64,000 nucleotides of DNA, from NCBI RefSeq assembly GCF_014287515.2, contig NZ_CP092473.1, positions 2,693,001 to 2,757,000 of the forward strand. Reading direction: 5' to 3'. Of this stretch, positions 27,053-36,013 are shown piece by piece (positions within the stretch are counted from its first letter, which is position 1; every line of letters begins with the position of its first letter). The position numbers and the translations under genes were made by a program. Origin of the DNA: Roseburia rectibacter (GTDB lineage: Bacteria > Bacillota > Clostridia > Lachnospirales > Lachnospiraceae). The notes under the pieces were generated by a model, which was not told the DNA's origin, searched no databases, and saw nothing but the letters and a program-made list of their open reading frames with translations.

Positions 27053-27469
27053 TCATTCTTCTTTTTCCTGGCACGCACTGCACATTCCATACAAAATTGA
27101 ATTCTTACACTGCAGCCGGAATCCGTGATCTTTTAAAATATGTTCCGAGATTTCGTCCATAAATTCACACTCCAGATGAATGATCTTTCCGCATTTTACA
27201 CACTGTAAATGGAGATGTTCCTCACAATGATGCCCCAATTCTACGTACTGGTATACTGCCTGATTCCCTTTTTCAGCAACATATTTGATCACCGTGCCGT
27301 CCTTTGCCAGTTTATCTAAATAGCGGTAAATGGTGGTGATGTTTACCTCGCAGTCCTGCGTCCTCAGATAATGGTCGATATCTGCTACCGCCACTGTCCG
27401 GTCACTGTTTTTCTTTAAAAATTCCAATATTTTTTTACGGCTGATCGTCGCATAACCACTTCCCGGCAT
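27053..27469 (-). CDS. Fur-family metal-responsive repressor
   Basis: A 138-residue Fur/Zur/PerR-family regulator. An N-terminal winged helix (residues ~8-72, including the recognition region ITTIYRYLDKLAKDG) is followed by a dimerisation domain with a HHCEEHLHLQC metal site and two CxxC pairs (CVKC and CSAC) for structural zinc. The HLHLQCVKCGKIIHLECE pattern is closest to Zur-type proteins, but the metal cannot be decided by eye. The ATG has GAGGAAGA directly upstream. It lies downstream of and in the same direction as the ArsP_2-like permease gene, which has an iterated operator-like array in its promoter, suggesting regulator and target are neighbours. Confidence 0.9.
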   Translation of the reverse strand: MPGSGYATISRKKILEFLKKNSDRTVAVADIDHYLRTQDCEVNITTIYRYLDKLAKDGTVIKYVAEKGNQAVYQYVELGHHCEEHLHLQCVKCGKIIHLECEFMDEISEHILKDHGFRLQCKNSILYGMCSACQEKEE

Positions 27470-27554
27470 TCTTCCTCGTACCTTCCTGTTTTCTCAATTT
27501 TATAATGTTACGGTGCAAACGCATAACATACTTTGATTGCTCACTGACTTATCA

Positions 27555-28409
27555 TTAAAACACAATCCCGCATGCTCTTATGACAATGCCCCAGAATACA
27601 CCAAGTGCATACAACGCTGCGACGATTCCAAGGTTCTGCTTCCAGTCACGGTTTAAACGGAATAATACCAGAAGTCCGACACCGGCATTGACTAACAGTC
27701 CAGACATCATAGCACCCGCTCCGATAATGCCGCTTAAATAAAGTTCTGTAATCACAACCGAAGATGCACAGTTCGGGATCAGTCCGACTAACGCTGCGAC
27801 AGCCTCACCCGCGAGCGGCATCACTGTAAAAAATCCTGCCAGTGTATCTTCCCCGATAATTCCTATCACAACATTCAAAAGGAAAGAAATGATCAAAATA
27901 TACAAAAAAATCTTTAATGTGTGCTTCAGTGCGGAAAGTAAAATTCCATCCTCACAGCTGCAGTGTTCTTCCTCACAGACCACATGGATGTCCATTTCTT
28001 TTTCATGCTTTTTCATCACACCTACATATAAAAATTCCACCACAAGACCGGAAATCATAGCAATCACTACTTTGGCAGCAAGGATCTTAACGATCACTGC
28101 CGGCGCTACTGCCTCTGAAATCATGATCGGGAGCATCTCATCGGAGGTCGACAGAAAAATCGCAAGCAGTGTTCCGACTGTGATCACACGCCCTGCATAA
28201 AGGCTTGATGCTGCGGCAGAAAAACCACACTGCGGTATCACTCCAAGCAACGCGCCCCATACTGGTCCGCTTTTTCCGGCATTTCTGATCCGGTTTTTTG
28301 CCTTTCCTCCGGTTTTATGCTCTAATGTCTCCATCAGAAGGTATGTTACAAACAAAAAAGGCAGTAATTTTACACTGTCTAATAAAGTATCTAAAATAAT
28401 ATCTAACAT
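27555..28409 (-). CDS. Putative heavy-metal/arsenical exporter (ArsP_2, 10-TM family)
   Basis: A polytopic membrane protein of 284 residues with about 8-10 hydrophobic helices, matching the ArsP_2 / putative 10TM heavy-metal exporter family. Repeated halves show the sequence GVIPQCGFSAAASSLYAG and LVGLIPNCASSVVITELYL, each with a conserved Pro-x-Cys that could bind metal. A central cytoplasmic loop carries a cysteine/histidine-rich stretch (HVVCEEEHCSCEDG). The start at 28409 has GGAG 6 nt upstream. Its promoter contains an array of TGCAA repeats and the downstream gene is a Fur-family repressor, so metal-controlled expression is likely. The transported ion is not known. Confidence 0.8.
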   Translation of the reverse strand: MLDIILDTLLDSVKLLPFLFVTYLLMETLEHKTGGKAKNRIRNAGKSGPVWGALLGVIPQCGFSAAASSLYAGRVITVGTLLAIFLSTSDEMLPIMISEAVAPAVIVKILAAKVVIAMISGLVVEFLYVGVMKKHEKEMDIHVVCEEEHCSCEDGILLSALKHTLKIFLYILIISFLLNVVIGIIGEDTLAGFFTVMPLAGEAVAALVGLIPNCASSVVITELYLSGIIGAGAMMSGLLVNAGVGLLVLFRLNRDWKQNLGIVAALYALGVFWGIVIRACGIVF

Positions 28410-28422
28410 ATGGCACTCCATT

Positions 28423-28468
28423 CCTGCAATTATTTTGCAATCGTTTTGCATTTGCAACTTGTTTGCAT
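28423..28468 (-). promoter_or_regulatory. Iterated TGCAA operator-like array
   Basis: On the minus strand, immediately downstream of the -10 box, TGCAA occurs at offsets 0, 11, 17 and 28, and TGCAG at 39. The spacings are 11, 6, 11 and 11 bp, close to one helical turn. Such phasing is typical of cooperative repressor binding. The adjacent Fur-family gene is the natural candidate for the binding protein, though the motif differs from classical Fur, Zur or PerR boxes. Confidence 0.5.
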
Positions 28469-28472
28469 TTTT

Positions 28473-28500
28473 ATTATACGCAGAAATATCTGAATGTCAA
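28473..28500 (-). promoter_or_regulatory. Sigma-A promoter of the exporter gene
   Basis: TTGACA (28500-28495) and a perfect TATAAT (28478-28473) with 16 bp between them on the minus strand, about 65 bp before the start codon and abutting the TGCAA array. Confidence 0.8.
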
Positions 28501-28541
28501 GAAAATTTTCGTATTAACATTTGAATATTGTTATTTAGAAA

Positions 28542-29873
28542 TTAATTGTGCTGTGAACCAAAATAATGCCGGTAAAAAAGAATTGCAAGCACCGCCGTCA
28601 GAAAATCTGAAACTGCCTGCGCTGCCAATACTCCGGTATAGCCTGCCAGATGGGATGCAGTCAATATCACAACAGCAAAGATAAGTCCCTGTCTGCTGAC
28701 CGACAGCCAGAACGCTCCCCATGCCTTTCCGGCAGACTGGAATGTACAGGTCGTCACAAGAACGATCGCTACAAATAACATTCCCATCTGCTGGTATTTA
28801 AGCATTTCCACGCCGGAATTTACAATCTGTGCATCATCCATAAATACCCGTATCAGCGGTTTTGCTGCAAGTGACAGGGCTGCGGCAAGGATCACGGCAA
28901 GACTGCACTCAAATTTATAACAGAATGCCAGAATTTCTTTTAACCGTTTCTTATTATCTGCTCCATAATTGTACCCAATGAGCGGCTGCGCACCAAATGC
29001 AAATCCAACTAATACCAGCACAGCGATCATATTTACTTTCATAACGATTCCCATTGCAGCCACTTTTTCATTGCCGTAAGGCAGTAAAAAACGGTTTGTC
29101 AGTGCCATTCCAAAACTCTGCATCAGATTTGTGATCGATGCAGGGATTCCGATGGCAAAAATCGGCTTCAGTTCATCAGCCGAAATATGAAATCCCACAG
29201 GGTTTACAGACAATTTCTGGCTTCGTTTCAGTAAAAACCACAGAAAATAAAGATCTGCACATATATATCCGATGACCGTTGCGATTGCAGCTCCTGCTGC
29301 CCCAAATCCAAGCAGAGAAATAAATACCGGGTCTAACACCATATTCACAACTGCACCCAATATCGTTCCTACCATAGACGCCTTCGCAAAGCCTTCCGTA
29401 CGGAGCAGGTTTGATGGTGTAAAGGATAAAATAATAAACGGTGCTCCGATCACAATACCCGTATAATATGCAGACGCATAACACAATGTATCTTCATCTG
29501 CTCCCAGCATATGGAGAATTGGCATGCGAAAAGCCAGCATTATGATAATCACCAGAATACCACATAAAATTGCAGCATAAAAACAGAATACGCTCATCCT
29601 TCTTCCGTCGTCATCCTGTTTTTTCCCAAACATTCTTGAAATAACAGAGCTTCCTCCAAGTCCAAAGATATCTCCCAGTGCGATCATCAGCGTAAAAACC
29701 GGTGCTCCAAGTGATACACCCGCCACAAGATCAGTATTTCCTGTCCCTGCAATAAAATAAGTATCCACCATATTATAGATCAGCGATACCACCATGCTGA
29801 GCACTACCGGAAGTGCCATTGTAAAATAAGCCTTAGATACCGGTGCTTTTTCAAAAATTTCGTTTTCTTTCAT
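28542..29873 (-). CDS. MATE-family multidrug efflux transporter
   Basis: A cation-coupled antiporter of the MATE family (443 residues, 12 predicted helices). Seen: the N-terminal ALPVVLSMVVSLIYNMVDTYF, the loop GLGGSSVISRMFGKKQ, the mid-protein PSNLLRTEGFAKASM and the second-half GIPASITNLMQSFGMALTNR and GAQPLIGYNYGA. MATE proteins export drugs and cationic metabolites. I set the start at MKENEIFEK (29873); an upstream ATG overlapping the dnaJ stop by 11 bp (29906) is an alternative and neither has a strong ribosome binding site. It directly follows dnaJ and may be a tail gene of the heat-shock operon. Confidence 0.92.
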   Translation of the reverse strand: MKENEIFEKAPVSKAYFTMALPVVLSMVVSLIYNMVDTYFIAGTGNTDLVAGVSLGAPVFTLMIALGDIFGLGGSSVISRMFGKKQDDDGRRMSVFCFYAAILCGILVIIIMLAFRMPILHMLGADEDTLCYASAYYTGIVIGAPFIILSFTPSNLLRTEGFAKASMVGTILGAVVNMVLDPVFISLLGFGAAGAAIATVIGYICADLYFLWFLLKRSQKLSVNPVGFHISADELKPIFAIGIPASITNLMQSFGMALTNRFLLPYGNEKVAAMGIVMKVNMIAVLVLVGFAFGAQPLIGYNYGADNKKRLKEILAFCYKFECSLAVILAAALSLAAKPLIRVFMDDAQIVNSGVEMLKYQQMGMLFVAIVLVTTCTFQSAGKAWGAFWLSVSRQGLIFAVVILTASHLAGYTGVLAAQAVSDFLTAVLAILFYRHYFGSQHN

Positions 29874-29895
29874 TTTTCTGTTATCTGCCCTATTT

Positions 29896-31074
29896 TTAGA
29901 TATCATCTAAGGATTCTTTGATCTTATCCATGAATCCCTTTTTCTTTTTCGGCTTTTCTGCTGTTCCTGCGCTCTCTGCCGACTTGTTTAAAGTATTACC
30001 TGTCGCCTCATCAAATTTACGCAGTGCCTCTTTTGCTTCTGCATTTAAAGATGTCGGAACCTGTACCACCAAAGTTACGTAATGATCACCACGCACAGCT
30101 TTATTGCGAAGAGAAGGCACACCTTTTCCTTTCAGACGTATTCTCGTATCTGTCTGAGTACCTGCTTTCACTTCGTATAAAACATCACCATCCACCGTAT
30201 TAATGCGAACTTCTCCGCCTAATGCCGCCTGTGCAAATGAAATCGGTACCGTAGAATAGATATTCATATCCTGGCGCTGGAAGATCGGATGACGAGATAC
30301 TACTACCTCTACTAACAGATCTCCACGCGGTCCGCCATTGATGCCAGGTTCACCTTTTTCACGGATTCTGACACTCTGTCCATTGTCAATTCCGGCAGGA
30401 ATCGATACCTGAATTTTCTTTTTACTTGAAATGTATCCGGTTCCACGGCAATCAGGACATTTATCCTTGATCACCTTTCCGGAGCCGCCACAGTCCGGAC
30501 AGGTCTGTACATTCTGTACTGTCCCAAAGAAAGACTGCTGGGTAAAAACCACTTTACCTTTACCACCGCATTTTGTACAGGTCTCCGGTGTTGTTCCAGG
30601 TTTTGCACCTGTACCATGGCATTTCTGGCACTCATCCTTTAAGACCATCTCGATCTCTTTCTCACAGCCAAATACAGCTTCCTCAAATGTAATGCGGACG
30701 CTGGTACGCAGATTCTGACCTTTCATCGGTCCATCATTGCCACGTCTTCTTGATCCACCGCCGAAGAAATCTCCGAAAATATCCCCAAAGATATCTCCCA
30801 TATCCATACCGGAAAAATCAAATCCGCCTGCTCCACCGGCACTGCCATCAAATGCCGCATGACCAAACTGATCATACTGTTTTCTCTTCTCTGCATCACT
30901 TAGCACTGCATATGCTTCCTGTGCCTCTTTAAACTTTGCCTCCGCTTCCTTATCTCCGGGATTCATATCCGGATGATACTTTTTGGCAAGTACACGGAAC
31001 GCTTTCTTGATCTCAGCATCTGTTGCCGTTTTACTCACGCCTAAGACTTCATAATAATCTCTCTTATCTGCCAT
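29896..31074 (-). CDS. dnaJ: Chaperone protein DnaJ
   Basis: Type I Hsp40 co-chaperone that stimulates DnaK ATPase and delivers unfolded proteins. Domain order is complete: J domain ([20 protein letters not shown] and KKYHPDMN with the HPD motif), Gly/Phe-rich linker, four CxxCxGxG zinc motifs ([42 protein letters not shown]) and the C-terminal peptide-binding domain. The start MADKRDYY at 31074 has GAGGA upstream; length is 392 residues. It is the fourth gene of the hrcA-grpE-dnaK-dnaJ unit and is preceded by an intergenic hairpin after dnaK. Confidence 0.98.
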   Translation of the reverse strand: MADKRDYYEVLGVSKTATDAEIKKAFRVLAKKYHPDMNPGDKEAEAKFKEAQEAYAVLSDAEKRKQYDQFGHAAFDGSAGGAGGFDFSGMDMGDIFGDIFGDFFGGGSRRRGNDGPMKGQNLRTSVRITFEEAVFGCEKEIEMVLKDECQKCHGTGAKPGTTPETCTKCGGKGKVVFTQQSFFGTVQNVQTCPDCGGSGKVIKDKCPDCRGTGYISSKKKIQVSIPAGIDNGQSVRIREKGEPGINGGPRGDLLVEVVVSRHPIFQRQDMNIYSTVPISFAQAALGGEVRINTVDGDVLYEVKAGTQTDTRIRLKGKGVPSLRNKAVRGDHYVTLVVQVPTSLNAEAKEALRKFDEATGNTLNKSAESAGTAEKPKKKKGFMDKIKESLDDI

Positions 31075-31099
31075 AACGTTTTCCTCTCTCAAACTGCAT

Positions 31100-31132
31100 A
31101 CAGGGTTTCCGGGAAAACCCCCGGAAACCCCG
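31100..31132. promoter_or_regulatory. Hairpin between dnaK and dnaJ
   Basis: CAGGGTTTCCGGG and CCCGGAAACCCCG form a long GC-rich stem. No T-run follows on the coding (minus) strand; the T-run is on the other side. This suggests an mRNA processing/stability element or partial attenuator lowering dnaJ relative to dnaK rather than a full terminator. Confidence 0.5.
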
Positions 31133-31156
31133 TTGTATTTTTATTATTTCTGATGA

Positions 31157-33064
<1,908 letters not shown>

Positions 33065-33075
33065 CTATGAAATAC

Positions 33076-33711
33076 TTAGTTTGCTACTTTTACCATACTG
33101 TGTCTTACTACAGTATCTCTGTACATATATCCCTTCTGGAGTTCTTCTGCTACTACATTTTCTCCTAAGGTTTCATCCTCCACATGCATTACTGCGTTGT
33201 GGAAATTCGGATCAAATTCTGCACCGACTGCTTCGATCGGTGTTACACCTGCTTCCTCTAATACGGTAAGCATCTGGCGGTAGATCTTATCCATTCCGAC
33301 AACAAAAGCATCTTCTTTGCTTTCTTCCGGAACAGCTGCAAGACCACGCTCGAAGTTATCAATTACCGGCAGGATCTTTTCTACGATCGTTTTGGCTCCC
33401 ATATCGTACATCTGTGATTTTTCCTTTTCTGTACGCTTACGGAAATTATCGAACTCTGCCATCTGTCTTTTGACTTTGTCAGTAAGCTCTTCGATCTGCT
33501 CATCCTTTTTATCTTTTTTCTTTTTGAAAAAAGATTTCTTTTTATCTGAATCTTCAGAATCCGTATCAGCATTTTCTGCTTCTTCCGTATCTGCTGTCTC
33601 AGTTGTCTCTTCCGTGGATGTCACATTTTCATCCGTCTGGGTTTCAGAAGCATTTTCCTCTGTGGAATTCTCCATTGCTTCGTCTAATACCTCTTCATTC
33701 ATCTCTGACAT
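33076..33711 (-). CDS. grpE: Nucleotide exchange factor GrpE
   Basis: Releases ADP from DnaK. It has a long acidic, low-complexity N-terminal tail (residues 1-60, Glu/Asp/Thr/Ser-rich), then a Lys-rich patch, a long coiled coil (EQIEELTDKVKRQMAEFDNF, RKRTEKEKSQMY) and a C-terminal beta domain with the family signature FDPNFHNAVMHVEDETLGE. Length 211. The start has AAAGGTGG upstream. It lies between hrcA and dnaK with 15- and 35-bp gaps, so co-transcription is nearly certain. Confidence 0.98.
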   Translation of the reverse strand: MSEMNEEVLDEAMENSTEENASETQTDENVTSTEETTETADTEEAENADTDSEDSDKKKSFFKKKKDKKDEQIEELTDKVKRQMAEFDNFRKRTEKEKSQMYDMGAKTIVEKILPVIDNFERGLAAVPEESKEDAFVVGMDKIYRQMLTVLEEAGVTPIEAVGAEFDPNFHNAVMHVEDETLGENVVAEELQKGYMYRDTVVRHSMVKVAN

Positions 33712-33726
33712 CTATGAACCACCTTT

Positions 33727-34779
33727 CTATGTCTGTTCCTTATCCTTGTTTAAAATTCCATCTAAGGAATTTTTCAAGGTTTTCAGGTTATCCATTACTT
33801 TCTCATAATCCATTCGCTTCGGTCCGACAATTCCTATCGTTCCACGAACGCCTTCGCCCAATTCATAAGTTGCTGTCACAACACTGCAGTCCTTCATGGT
33901 CTGTATCGGGCTTTCATTTCCTATATAAACCTGAATCCCTGTATTATCATCATCTAACAGGTTTTCAGTTACAAGGCTCGCTAACTGCTGTTTCTCCTCA
34001 AATGTGGAGATCAGCTCACTCGCTTTCTCCGAATCACTTAACTCCGGATATTTAAAGAAGTTGGTTGTTCCGCTTGTATAAATGCGGATGTCCTCATCCT
34101 GTCCCATCGTCTCTGCCACAGTATCAAGCACATCACTGATGATGTCACTGTGAATGCCTGCCTGCTCTTTCAGCTTTGCAATGGTTCCAAGATTGATCTC
34201 CTGCAATGCAAGACCATTTAAATTCGCATTTAACAGGAAATTCAGTTTTAACATCGTCTCATTATCGATTGGTTCACTGACCGGAATAATTTTATTCTTG
34301 ACCAGATTTCCTTCGGTAACGATCGTTGCTAAGATCTGTTCTTCATTCATATTGGATAACTGGATGAACTTTACTTTATTCTTATGGAACGTCGGTGCTG
34401 TTACCATCGTTGCATAATTGGTATTGTTCGCCAATATCTTTGCCACTTGCTGCAACACCTGATCCATCTTCTCCGTGTGTTCGATGACGAAACTCTTCAT
34501 CTCATCGACCTCACGTTTTTTCTCTTCCATCAGATGATCCACATAAAAGCGGTATCCTTTGTCAGAAGGAATCCTGCCGGCTGAAGTATGCGGCTGTAAA
34601 ATGTATCCAAGTTCTTCCAGATCTGCCATCTCATTACGGATCGTTGCAGAGCTTAAATTCAAATCGGTATACTTGGATATCGTTCGTGATCCAACCGGTT
34701 CGCCTGTCTCTAAATAGTTGCGGATGATTGCATCAAGAATTTTCGTTTTTCGTTCGTCTAACTCGAATTCCTCGTCCAT
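33727..34779 (-). CDS. hrcA: Heat-inducible transcription repressor HrcA
   Basis: Represses class I heat-shock genes by binding CIRCE; its own activity depends on GroEL. An N-terminal winged helix (LDERKTKILDAIIRNYLETG, EPVGSRTISKYTDLNLSSAT, IRNEMADLEELGYILQPHTS, AGRIPSDKGYRFYVD) is followed by a GAF-like domain. The start MDEEFELDERK at 34779 with GGAG 6 nt upstream gives 350 residues; two ATGs just upstream are possible. A perfect CIRCE element overlaps its leader, so the operon is autoregulated. Confidence 0.97.
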   Translation of the reverse strand: MDEEFELDERKTKILDAIIRNYLETGEPVGSRTISKYTDLNLSSATIRNEMADLEELGYILQPHTSAGRIPSDKGYRFYVDHLMEEKKREVDEMKSFVIEHTEKMDQVLQQVAKILANNTNYATMVTAPTFHKNKVKFIQLSNMNEEQILATIVTEGNLVKNKIIPVSEPIDNETMLKLNFLLNANLNGLALQEINLGTIAKLKEQAGIHSDIISDVLDTVAETMGQDEDIRIYTSGTTNFFKYPELSDSEKASELISTFEEKQQLASLVTENLLDDDNTGIQVYIGNESPIQTMKDCSVVTATYELGEGVRGTIGIVGPKRMDYEKVMDNLKTLKNSLDGILNKDKEQT

Positions 34780-34859
34780 TCTCTTCTCCATCTCCATACT
34801 CTGTAACTCTCTGTAAGAATCTGGCATCTGCCTTAGTTCCCAGTTACTTTTTATATCTG

Positions 34860-34886
34860 TTAGCACTCGTTATTGTGGAGTGCTAA
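34860..34886. promoter_or_regulatory. CIRCE operator
   Basis: Perfect TTAGCACTC-N9-GAGTGCTAA inverted repeat, the HrcA binding site. It lies just downstream of the heat-shock promoter and about 80 bp before hrcA. Confidence 0.97.
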
Positions 34887-34899
34887 CATCTATGTACTT

Positions 34900-34928
34900 A
34901 AAATAGCACCATCATATTCTTTTGTCAA
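34900..34928 (-). promoter_or_regulatory. Sigma-A promoter of the hrcA-grpE-dnaK-dnaJ operon
   Basis: TTGACA (34928-34923) and TATTTT (34905-34900) 17 bp apart on the minus strand. CIRCE follows about 14 bp downstream, so repressor would block transcription. Confidence 0.8.
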
Positions 34929-34965
34929 CACTAATTTTTATAATTTCTGCGGTTTTATATTTTTT

Positions 34966-36012
34966 TTATAATTTTACGGTTTTATTCCTTTTTCTTCCTA
35001 TATATATGAGGATTAATCCGATCAGAACACTGCCACTAACAACCACCAGATAACGCACCAGATGATTTCCTGCATCCAGTCCCAGACTCTCCATAATCTT
35101 TTTATACCAGAAATATACCAGCATGTGTAAAAGAAAAATCTCAGTCGAGAGTTCACGCATAATCTTTGCCATTGCTCCCCGCTTATCGCTTACCGGACAA
35201 AAAGCGGCTGCCAGAAAAAGATTTGCCGTGACAAGAGGTGTCATTAGATACATATCATGGGATGATTCGCCAATTTTCTGAGTGACGATCCACTCTTCTA
35301 ACATCATGAGTGCCAGAAAAACTATCGTATGCCATCCATAATCATTTTTTCTGATCCGGTCTGCCTTTACCCGGAACAAATATCCCATCGTCACAAACGG
35401 GAATCCAAAAAACAGGCCATTTCTTGCGGTGGCAAATACAGAAAGATACCATCTGATCTCATTTGCAGCCAGAGAAAGATCATCAAAAGCATGATGATAA
35501 GTGTTATGGCAGACTCCAGCCAGATATAATAGTACGGCAGCCACTACAATTCTTTTTACACTCCACTGAAAGTGCGTTGCAAGAAGATACAATAACAGTA
35601 CCGCCACAACCGTTGCAAGAAGATACCATAGCTGTATATAAGAACCGATCAGAAAAAATCTTCTCGCCAGTTCTGACAAATTTCCGGCAGCACTTCTTTT
35701 TTTCTCCCAGAACCGGTCAATGATCGGAATCAGATATAACAGACTCCACCATACATACATCTTTATAATATGGAAAAGATATTTTTTTACCCTGCCTTTG
35801 TCCGCTATTTTTTCTCCCATAAAATATCCGGTACATACAAAAAAGAACGGCACTGCCATCCGGCAGATTACCTGCTGAAATTCGTGTGAAAATACCGGAG
35901 CAGCCTCTTCAAATGGTGGAATGTGAATGGCAACAACTAGAAATGCTGCTGCAAATTTCAGAAAATCAAGTGCCCTGTATTCATTTTTTTCCGATAGATA
36001 TATCGTAGACAT
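34966..36012 (-). CDS. Acyltransferase family 3 membrane protein
   Basis: A polytopic (about 10 helices) acyltransferase_3 protein, which typically O-acetylates surface polysaccharides or peptidoglycan. Seen: EYRALDFLKFAAAFLVVAIHIPP with the conserved catalytic-region His, RMAVPFFFVCTGYFMGEK and later hydrophobic segments. The start at 36012 has AAAGGA upstream, 1 bp after the stop of the YfhO-like gene, so the two are translationally linked. Length 348. The acceptor is unknown; the pairing suggests modification of a glycopolymer that the YfhO-type protein helps build. Confidence 0.88.
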   Translation of the reverse strand: MSTIYLSEKNEYRALDFLKFAAAFLVVAIHIPPFEEAAPVFSHEFQQVICRMAVPFFFVCTGYFMGEKIADKGRVKKYLFHIIKMYVWWSLLYLIPIIDRFWEKKRSAAGNLSELARRFFLIGSYIQLWYLLATVVAVLLLYLLATHFQWSVKRIVVAAVLLYLAGVCHNTYHHAFDDLSLAANEIRWYLSVFATARNGLFFGFPFVTMGYLFRVKADRIRKNDYGWHTIVFLALMMLEEWIVTQKIGESSHDMYLMTPLVTANLFLAAAFCPVSDKRGAMAKIMRELSTEIFLLHMLVYFWYKKIMESLGLDAGNHLVRYLVVVSGSVLIGLILIYIGRKRNKTVKL

Positions 36013-36013
36013 C

